22,588 nt of DNA, taken from assembly GCA_031365725.1 (NCBI GenBank), contig JANLYQ010000038.1, positions 1-22,588 of the forward strand. The letters run 5' to 3'. The position numbers and the translations under genes were made by a program. Positions 14,933 through 22,588 of the stretch are shown here, in pieces; position 1 is the stretch's first letter; the number at the start of each line of letters is the position of its first letter. Under the pieces are notes generated by a model. The model made no database searches and was not told where the DNA came from. It saw only the letters and a program-made list of their open reading frames with translations. The stretch is from JANLYQ01 sp031365725 (GTDB lineage Bacteria > Actinomycetota > Actinomycetes > JACCUZ01).

Positions 14933-17560
14933 TCATCGACGGACCCGCACGACCACCGGCACCGAGGCCACACCAGCGCTCGTCGCCACCAGGGTCGACG
15001 TCCGACGCAGGGTCACGTGCAGCCGTGCCGTGCCTGCGCGGGTGGCCGTGGTGTGCCGGGTCGTCACGGCCCCGCCAGCGCCGGTGACGGCCAACGACAC
15101 CGGCTGGCCGGGCGCCAATCCCGCGAGGTCGACGGTCGCGGCGTGCTTGCGACGCACCACCGCCGGAGCCGCCACGGTCGGGAAGGCGGGCACCGTGAAC
15201 GGCACCGGTCCCGTCGCGGTGCTGCCGACCCCGTTGTCGGCACGGACGACGATCGCTTGGCTGCCCGCTCGTACGCCGGTCACGACGGCACTCGTGCCGA
15301 TCGCGGGCACGGTCACCGCGCGACCGTCGACGAGCACCCGGAACGCGGTCAGCGGGATGCCGCCGGTGTCGAGCGGCGCAGCCCAGGTGACGGTGAGCTG
15401 ACCAGGACCGGTGGACGTGACCCCGATCGCCGTGGCCGGCTGCGGCGCGAGTGCCGCCGTCACGCGGACCGGTGCGGTTGCCCCGGCTCCGGACACGAGA
15501 CGGTAGTCGGCGGCGGACACGACACCGGCCGCAGTGCGCAGGGGCAGCTCAGCGGTGCCGGCGGCGGTCACCGCACCGGAGGTGACCGGCGACCACGCGG
15601 TCGCACCGACCGGCAAGGTCTCCAACGCCACCGGCGCACCCGGGGCGAGGCCCGTGCCGCGCACCGTCGTACCGAGTCCGGCGGGGAGCACGGTCGCGCC
15701 CGCAGTCGCGGCCGGCACGACAGGTGCTGCCGCACCAGCCGGCGCGCGGGCACCTGTCACGTCGTCGAGGCTCACAGTGGCAGCACCAGCCGGCGTGCTC
15801 AGCGCGACGGTGGCGGCAGTGCCACTGACCGACGCCGTGGCGGTGAAGGCGGTCGACGGCACGCCGGCCCCCCGGGGCGCGAGCACGGTGAGCCAGGACA
15901 GGGAGGTGCCGGTCTGGGTGGCGCGCACCGAGGGTGCGGGCGAGAGCTGTCCGTAGGCGGCGCTGTTCCAGCCACGCAGCGGAGCCCGCTGACCCGTCTT
16001 GAGGTCCAGCGGCGCACCACCGGAGGTGAAGAGCATCGACACGTTGGCACCGGAGCCCTCGGAGTGCACCGCGTCGTTCTCGATGCTGACGCCACGGTCG
16101 CGACCGAGCCCCCACTGCTGCGACGCGCGCACCGGGGTTGCCGAGGTCAGCCGGTCCCAGACCACGACGACGTCCTCGACGCGGTCATAGGCGATCGTGC
16201 GCGTCAGGGTGACCCCGGCGTAGCCGCGGTCGACCACGGTGGTGAGGTCAAGCCCGTTCACCCGTGCGCTGCGCATCTCGGGCCGCGGGTTGCTGCGTGG
16301 GACGCCGTCGACGACGACCACGTTGTGCGCGGCCCGCGACACGACGAAGGACCTCGTCGTGCCGTAGGTGTAGCGCCACTGGCCGGTGTCGTAGAGCAGC
16401 TGGGAGCCATGGGAGTAGAGGGTCAGCGCACCCTGGTCGTCATGCGCGTGCGGCACGTGCTCGGCCAGCCCCGCGCGCACGCTGTAGAACGTCTCGTCGG
16501 CATAGGGCCGGGTCGCGCTGCCCCAGCCGGAGCGCCCGAAGGCATAGCCCCCGGCGTACGCCGCGTAGGTGTCGGTGGGCGGGGTCCCCGAGGCACCGCC
16601 GGTGGCACTCCACTCAGCGGCCGTGCCGGTCCAGGTGCCCGGGCTCAGTGGAGCGGCGGTCGTGTCGCCGAGTGCCTCCAGCAGGCCGTCGGGTCGGGTG
16701 GCCGCGGCGATGAAAGCCGGCATCGCGGTGATCCGACCGAGCTCCGGCGGCACCACGTCACCGGCCCGGCGCAGCCGCTCGGCGGCCTGGCCGAACCAGG
16801 TGTAGTCGTTGACGGCGTAGGACAGCGCGCCTTCCTCGTCCGACCCGTCGTCGTGGATGAGCTTGACGGCGAGGGCCTGCTCGCGGGCGATCGCGAGCCG
16901 ACGCCACGCGGGGCGGCCAAGGGTGACCGCGATCGCGTACAGCCCCATCGACTGGTGCAGCGAGGAGTTGTTGACGCCTTCGTAGCGGCGCGGGTCGGCC
17001 ATCATCTCGCCGTGCTTCTTCAGCGCCTTCAGCAGCCAGGGCGACTGGCCCCTGGGTCCTGCCGCCGCGCACACGAGCACGAGGGATCGGAAGCCCTCGT
17101 AGATCGGCGGGCCCCAGGCATAGCGGCTGGTACTGGCTCCTGGTGGGTTGTCGTGCACCCAGTCCTTGACCAGGTAGTAGAAGCGGTCGATCATCGCCTG
17201 GTCGCCGGCACGAACCCCGCGCCGCAGCAACGGCAGCAGGTAGTGCAGCGAGTGCATGTGCCCCTTGCCGCTGCTGTCCAGGGTGCTGACCGGCGCCCAG
17301 GTCGGGTTGGCCGCCAGGGTGAACGAGCCGTAGACCCCGAGGTCGGCCTTGCCCGCCATCAGCTGGTCGGCCTTGCGGTGGTCGGTCCAGCGGTGCACCC
17401 CGAAGCCCATGCCGCACTGCGCCGCGGCGGCCACCTGGTCGGCATGCAGTGCCGGGGTCGCCGCAGCAACCGGAGAGCCAGCCAGGACGGTCACGCCGAG
17501 CACCAGCGCGAGGCCGGCAGCGGCGCGGGTCAGGGGTCGGAAAGGTGCTGCTGTGGTCAC
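14933..17560 (-). CDS. Secreted heparinase II/III-like polysaccharide lyase with fibronectin III domain
   Basis: With the GTG at 17560-17558 as start the protein has 875 residues. That start has GGGGAG eight bases upstream and begins directly with a signal peptide (T-R-A-A-A-G-L-A-L-V-L-G-V-T-V-L-A, cut near A-A-A-T at about 33). An alpha/alpha-toroid domain (about 45-300) includes V-N-N-S-S-L-H-Q-S-M-G. The heparinase II/III-like beta domain follows, with H-V-P-H-A-H-D-D-Q-G-A-L-T-L-Y (368-382), Y-D-T-G-Q-W-R-Y and A-H-N-V-V-V-V-D-G (411-419), hallmarks of the family. A linker domain leads to one fibronectin type III module (about 705-791) and a final Ig-like module. There is no membrane anchor or sorting signal. 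It should cleave an acidic polysaccharide by beta-elimination; the substrate (alginate, heparan-like, or own capsule) is not predictable. No transporter or other sugar genes adjoin it. Confidence 0.82.
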   Translation of the reverse strand: MTTAAPFRPLTRAAAGLALVLGVTVLAGSPVAAATPALHADQVAAAAQCGMGFGVHRWTDHRKADQLMAGKADLGVYGSFTLAANPTWAPVSTLDSSGKGHMHSLHYLLPLLRRGVRAGDQAMIDRFYYLVKDWVHDNPPGASTSRYAWGPPIYEGFRSLVLVCAAAGPRGQSPWLLKALKKHGEMMADPRRYEGVNNSSLHQSMGLYAIAVTLGRPAWRRLAIAREQALAVKLIHDDGSDEEGALSYAVNDYTWFGQAAERLRRAGDVVPPELGRITAMPAFIAAATRPDGLLEALGDTTAAPLSPGTWTGTAAEWSATGGASGTPPTDTYAAYAGGYAFGRSGWGSATRPYADETFYSVRAGLAEHVPHAHDDQGALTLYSHGSQLLYDTGQWRYTYGTTRSFVVSRAAHNVVVVDGVPRSNPRPEMRSARVNGLDLTTVVDRGYAGVTLTRTIAYDRVEDVVVVWDRLTSATPVRASQQWGLGRDRGVSIENDAVHSEGSGANVSMLFTSGGAPLDLKTGQRAPLRGWNSAAYGQLSPAPSVRATQTGTSLSWLTVLAPRGAGVPSTAFTATASVSGTAATVALSTPAGAATVSLDDVTGARAPAGAAAPVVPAATAGATVLPAGLGTTVRGTGLAPGAPVALETLPVGATAWSPVTSGAVTAAGTAELPLRTAAGVVSAADYRLVSGAGATAPVRVTAALAPQPATAIGVTSTGPGQLTVTWAAPLDTGGIPLTAFRVLVDGRAVTVPAIGTSAVVTGVRAGSQAIVVRADNGVGSTATGPVPFTVPAFPTVAAPAVVRRKHAATVDLAGLAPGQPVSLAVTGAGGAVTTRHTTATRAGTARLHVTLRRTSTLVATSAGVASVPVVVRVRR

Positions 17561-17724
17561 TGGTGATACTCCCCCGGCAGATCGGCTGCGCACCGGAAGG
17601 ACACCCGGCACGCCCACCCTAACCGGCGTACGACGACAGTCCCAGGAACCACACCAGCCCCGCGCGTCACAGCGGGTGCCCGGTCCGCAGAGTCGGACAG
17701 CTCACGACACGAGGTGAATGGTCA

Positions 17725-17752
17725 CCTCAACAGGCACCGGCGCCTGTTGAGG
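17725..17752. terminator. Strong hairpin in the lyase/tRNA-Ser gap
   Basis: CCTCAACAGGC (17725-17735) and GCCTGTTGAGG (17742-17752) form a perfect 11-bp stem with a 6-base loop. It lies downstream of tRNA-Ser and upstream of the lyase gene. Termination of the tRNA transcript is the simplest reading; an operator for the lyase is possible. Confidence 0.5.
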
Positions 17753-17757
17753 CGACT

Positions 17758-17781
17758 GTTGACCTACCCCACGTGGTCAAC
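17758..17781. repeat. Inverted repeat next to the hairpin
   Basis: GTTGACC (17758-17764) and GGTCAAC (17775-17781) are perfect inverted copies, 10 bases apart, immediately downstream of tRNA-Ser. The symmetry and roughly 17-base centre-to-centre spacing would suit a dimeric regulator, but it may be chance. Confidence 0.35.
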
Positions 17782-17803
17782 CGCGTCGCGCAACCGGAGC
17801 GGG

Positions 17804-17893
17804 CGGAGGCGGGGAGATTTGAACTCCCGATGGGCTTGAGACCCAAACCGCATTAGCAGTGCGGCGCCATAGACCGGACTAGGCGACGCCTCC
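17804..17893 (-). tRNA. tRNA-Ser (anticodon GCT)
   Basis: Read on the minus strand, the acceptor GGAGGCG pairs with CGCCTCC. The anticodon loop CTGCTAA gives GCT, and a long variable arm (TGGG...CCCA) marks a class II tRNA. The T-arm contains GTTCAAAT. CCA is not encoded. Length is 90 bases with the discriminator G at 17804. Confidence 0.96.
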
Positions 17894-17934
17894 CTGCAGC
17901 CGACTGCGCTCGCACGCACCTGGCCGCGCCGGCA

Positions 17935-17964
17935 AGGTTACCCGGCGCCGCCTGGGCCGGGCAA
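17935..17964 (-). promoter_or_regulatory. Candidate promoter of tRNA-Ser
   Basis: On the minus strand TTGCCC (17964-17959) and TAACCT (17940-17935) are 18 bases apart and lie about 42 bases before the mature tRNA 5' end. Sequence and spacing are good for a primary-sigma promoter. Confidence 0.45.
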
Positions 17965-17985
17965 AGACGTTGGTCCGAGGGGCCG

Positions 17986-19611
<1,626 letters not shown>

Positions 19612-19727
19612 CGACGGCCTTTCGTTGACGGGGACGGCCCGATCCTTGCGTCCGCGCCACGCCGGGACAAGGGTTGCTCGTCACCCCGATCCTCAGGTCA
19701 CCGCGTCCGGGTGCCGATGCCTCCTGC

Positions 19728-22588
19728 GTGACGTCGTTGCCCACCCGTGCGGCATGGCCCGGGCGCGACCGGCGGCCCAGGCACGGGGATGCCGCCGCCG
19801 AGCTCCGGCTGCGGCGGATCCTCGCGGGGCACCGCCGGCTTGCCGACGCGCCCGAAGACGAGCGTGCCATCCGCTCGGCACTGGACGGGGCGATCGCGCC
19901 GGTGCTCAGCACCGGCGACGACGACACCACCCGGGAGATGGTGCGCGCCCTGACGGCCGCCGCCGAAGCCCGCCTGCGGGCCGTCCGAGCCGCGCAGGCG
20001 GCCAGCCGCCTGATCGACAGCCACACCGCGATGTTGGCCGCGATGGCCGACGGCCTGGTGACCCAGGACCTCGACGGCTCGATCGTGCTCTGCAACGCCG
20101 CCGCCGAACGGGCGCTGGGCATGACCGCCGACCAGATGCAGGGACGCTCGAGCCTGGACCCGCGATGGGGCGCGCTCTGGGGGGACGGCAGCCCACGGCC
20201 GGGGCCGGAGCACCCGCCGATGCTGGTGCTGGCCTCCGGCGAACCCCGGCGCGACGACGTCATGGGGATCACGCTGCCGACCGGTGAGGTGCACTGGCTG
20301 CTGGTCAACGCCGTGCCCATCCGCGACGACGCCGGCGTCATGACCGGGGTGGTCAGCTCCTTCCACGACATCACCGAGCGTCGCGCGGAGGACGAGCGAC
20401 GGCGCGCTCGCGAGGCCCAGCTCCGGGCTGCCCAGCAGCTCACCGGCCTCGCGTCCTGGGAGCTCGATGCTCGCACCGGTCGGGCAAGCTGGTCGGAGCA
20501 GATGCTCCGCCTGATGGGCTTGGGACCGGACGACGACGTGTCCACCATCGACGACTTCTTGGCCCTGATGCCGCTGGAGGACCGGGGCGCCGCACGTCCG
20601 GTGCAGGACGACCACCAAGCCAACGGCCATCGGGACCTCTTCCGGGTGGTGCGCCCCGACGGCGCGGTGCGGCACCTGCAGGCCTGGACCGACCCCGAGC
20701 TCGACCAGCACGGCGAGCTGGTGCGGGTGCTGGGCGCCACCATCGACGTCACCGAGCGCGAAGAGCTGCTCGCGTCGCTGTCCGCGAGCCGGGCCGACCT
20801 GTACGCCGCGATCGAGCTGTCCCGTACTGCGACCTGGGAACTGGACCTTGCCACCGGATCACTCGACTGGTCGGACCGGATGTTCGCCCTGGTGGGGCGT
20901 GACCCTGAGCTGACAACGCCGCTCCTCGCCGACTTCATGCAGCTCGTGCACCCCGACGACCGCGAGCGGATCCACGGCCTGGGCGACGAGACCATCGCCA
21001 CCGGTGTGGGGCACGAGACGACGTACCGCGTCGTGCATGCCGACGGCAGCGTGCATCACATCCGGGTCTGGACCGGCGTACGGCGATCAGGCGACGGCAA
21101 CGTCACCCACCTGTGGGGCACCGCGATGGACATCACGGAGCAGGAGGTCGCCGCGGCACAGCTGAGCGAGAGCGAGCAGCACTTCCGCGCGGCATTCGAC
21201 GCCGCACCGATCGGCATGGTGATGGTCGGGCTCGGGCGCGACGACGAGGGCCGGTGCCTCCGGGTCAACGCCGCCCTGGGCGCCATGCTCGGACGACCCG
21301 GTGACCAGCTCGTCTCGATGGATCTGGGTTCGATGATCCATATCGAGGACCGCGACCGTACGACCGGCCAGCTCAGCCGGTTGGCGCGCGGCGAGACGCG
21401 CAAGGTGGCCTTCGGGGCGCGAGCCGTGCACGCCGACGGCTCGGTGGTCAACGTCTGGCTGAGCAGCACCGTGGTGTTCGACGCACAGCGACGGCCCCTC
21501 TATCTCATGACGCACGCGCTGGACGTCAGCGATCGCCTTCGCCAACAGGCCGAGCTCGAGCGACTCGCCCTCACCGACACCCTGACCGGGCTGGCCAACC
21601 GCACCCTGCTCGGGGACCGGGTCGATCAGGCGCTGGCCCGGTTGCACCGCAGCGGTGGTGCCGTCGGCATGCTGCTGCTCGACATCGACCGGTTCAAGAC
21701 GGTCAACGACTCGCTCGGTCACCAGGTCGGTGACCGGTTGCTCGTCGAGGTGGCCTCCCGCCTCGAGGCCGTGAGCCGGGCGGACGCCACGGTGGCCCGG
21801 CTCGGTGGCGACGAGTTCGTGGTCCTGGTCGACGGACTGCCGACACCGCAGATCGTGCACACCGTCGCCGAGCGGCTCCTCGAGGCGATGCGCCGTCCGT
21901 TCGACCTCGGGGACGGGACGCCGTCGCTGGTGGCCACAGTCAGCATCGGCATCGCGGTCGCCACCGATGCCTCGCAGACCGCCGACGACCTCTACCGCGA
22001 CGCCGACCTCGCGCTCTACCGAGCCAAGGACTCCGGGCGCGACCAGTACGCGCTGTACGACGACGCGCTGCGGGCCCGTGCTCAGGTGCGGATGCGCGCC
22101 GAGTCGCTGCTGCGTCGGGCTCTGGACGACAAGCTGCTCGTGCCCGTGTTCCAGCCCATCATCGACCTGGGCACGGGGCTGATCTGCTCGGCCGAGGCGC
22201 TGGTGCGCATCCAGGACGGCGAGCGGCTGGTGCTGCCCGCGGACTTCATCGACGTCGCCGAGGAGACCGGGCTGATCGTCGAGATCGACGGTCACATGTT
22301 CGAACGGGTCGCTGCCGAGGGCGCCCGGCTGCTCGCCGGCGGCGGACCCACGCGGCGACTGTGCACCAACGTGTCGGCCAGGTCGCTGGAAGACCCCCGC
22401 TTCGTCGACCGCGTCGCACGCGCGCTGACGTGGTACGGCGTGCCCGGATCGATGATCCAGGTCGAGCTGACCGAGCGGAGCCTGCTCACCACCAGCCCGA
22501 CCGTGCACGACTCGCTGGGCCGCATCCGCGAGCTGGGGCTGCTGGTGGGCCTCGACGACTTCGGCACCGGCTACTCGGCCATGGCCTA
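19728..22588 (+). CDS. Multi-PAS GGDEF-EAL cyclic-di-GMP signalling protein (3' end beyond window)
   Basis: The frame runs off the window after 953 codons. A helical N-terminus (about 25-95) is followed by four PAS/PAC modules at about 95-218 (ending H-D-I-T-E-R-R), 232-345 (I-D-V-T-E-R), 357-472 (M-D-I-T-E-Q) and 482-600 (L-D-V-S-D-R). A GGDEF domain (about 605-775) has T-D-T-L-T-G-L-A-N-R and an intact G-G-D-E-F at 693-697, predicting diguanylate cyclase ability. An EAL domain starts near 791, with E-A-L at 823-825, N-V-S-A-R-S-L, E-L-T-E-R and D-D-F-G-T-G at 943-948; its end is missing. No transmembrane helix is visible, so it should be a cytoplasmic sensor. The usual R-x-x-D inhibitory site before GGDEF is not present in register. 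The start is uncertain: GTG 19728 is chosen because coding similarity extends to about 19800; ATG 19938 would shorten it by 70 residues. It is divergent from the acyl-CoA synthetase. Confidence 0.9.
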   Translation, partial: MTSLPTRAAWPGRDRRPRHGDAAAELRLRRILAGHRRLADAPEDERAIRSALDGAIAPVLSTGDDDTTREMVRALTAAAEARLRAVRAAQAASRLIDSHTAMLAAMADGLVTQDLDGSIVLCNAAAERALGMTADQMQGRSSLDPRWGALWGDGSPRPGPEHPPMLVLASGEPRRDDVMGITLPTGEVHWLLVNAVPIRDDAGVMTGVVSSFHDITERRAEDERRRAREAQLRAAQQLTGLASWELDARTGRASWSEQMLRLMGLGPDDDVSTIDDFLALMPLEDRGAARPVQDDHQANGHRDLFRVVRPDGAVRHLQAWTDPELDQHGELVRVLGATIDVTEREELLASLSASRADLYAAIELSRTATWELDLATGSLDWSDRMFALVGRDPELTTPLLADFMQLVHPDDRERIHGLGDETIATGVGHETTYRVVHADGSVHHIRVWTGVRRSGDGNVTHLWGTAMDITEQEVAAAQLSESEQHFRAAFDAAPIGMVMVGLGRDDEGRCLRVNAALGAMLGRPGDQLVSMDLGSMIHIEDRDRTTGQLSRLARGETRKVAFGARAVHADGSVVNVWLSSTVVFDAQRRPLYLMTHALDVSDRLRQQAELERLALTDTLTGLANRTLLGDRVDQALARLHRSGGAVGMLLLDIDRFKTVNDSLGHQVGDRLLVEVASRLEAVSRADATVARLGGDEFVVLVDGLPTPQIVHTVAERLLEAMRRPFDLGDGTPSLVATVSIGIAVATDASQTADDLYRDADLALYRAKDSGRDQYALYDDALRARAQVRMRAESLLRRALDDKLLVPVFQPIIDLGTGLICSAEALVRIQDGERLVLPADFIDVAEETGLIVEIDGHMFERVAAEGARLLAGGGPTRRLCTNVSARSLEDPRFVDRVARALTWYGVPGSMIQVELTERSLLTTSPTVHDSLGRIRELGLLVGLDDFGTGYSAMA

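Noticed and set aside
15017..17566. A very long plus-strand open frame opposite the polysaccharide lyase
   Set aside because: Its translation is Arg/Gly/His-rich with no domain, while the minus strand has a signal peptide, family motifs and an FnIII module. Such mirror frames are common in high-G+C DNA.

Overview
The window is high-G+C DNA with actinobacterial gene content: a GTP-type PEP carboxykinase, an actinobacterial-style type IV pilus locus, tyrosine integrases with actinobacterial-type N-termini, and tRNA genes of which only one encodes CCA. I would guess a soil or aquatic actinomycete near Nocardioidaceae or a related order, but the genus cannot be fixed from the sequence alone.

Bases 1 to about 5237 look like the right part of a genomic island ending in a tRNA-Arg(ACG) gene. 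From left to right it holds the end of an IS256-type transposase, a decayed tyrosine integrase (two compensating frameshifts and a lost C-terminus), and a distinctly lower-G+C pair encoding a secreted matrixin-like zinc protease and a lipoprotein. Next come a gene-poor stretch with ISL3-like inverted repeats, a small helix-turn-helix protein, and an apparently intact tyrosine integrase. The integrase start codon lies inside a set of GGTTCTCA repeats that could be an operator. The island's other att end was not found in the window.

Bases 5310 to 12930 are a type IV pilus locus. The retraction ATPase pilT is divergent from a compact operon: pilB (assembly ATPase), pilC (platform), two pseudopilins joined by stop/start overlaps, and a large membrane-anchored, cysteine-paired, beta-rich protein. 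A major-pilin-like pilA follows, with its own candidate FliA/WhiG-type promoter and a strong terminator. pilD and pilMNO are not in the window.

Bases 13051 to 17560 hold pckG (gluconeogenesis) converging on a secreted heparinase II/III-like polysaccharide lyase with a C-terminal fibronectin III domain. A tRNA-Ser(GCT) and an acyl-CoA synthetase gene follow. The synthetase frame is interrupted by an in-frame TAG that separates the C-terminal catalytic lysine from the rest. The window ends inside a PAS-PAS-PAS-PAS-GGDEF-EAL cyclic-di-GMP signalling protein.

No clearly new multi-gene system is evident. The most interesting leads are the cysteine-paired pilus-operon protein, the FliA-like promoter of pilA, the protease/lipoprotein cargo pair, the integrase operator repeats and the amber-interrupted ligase.
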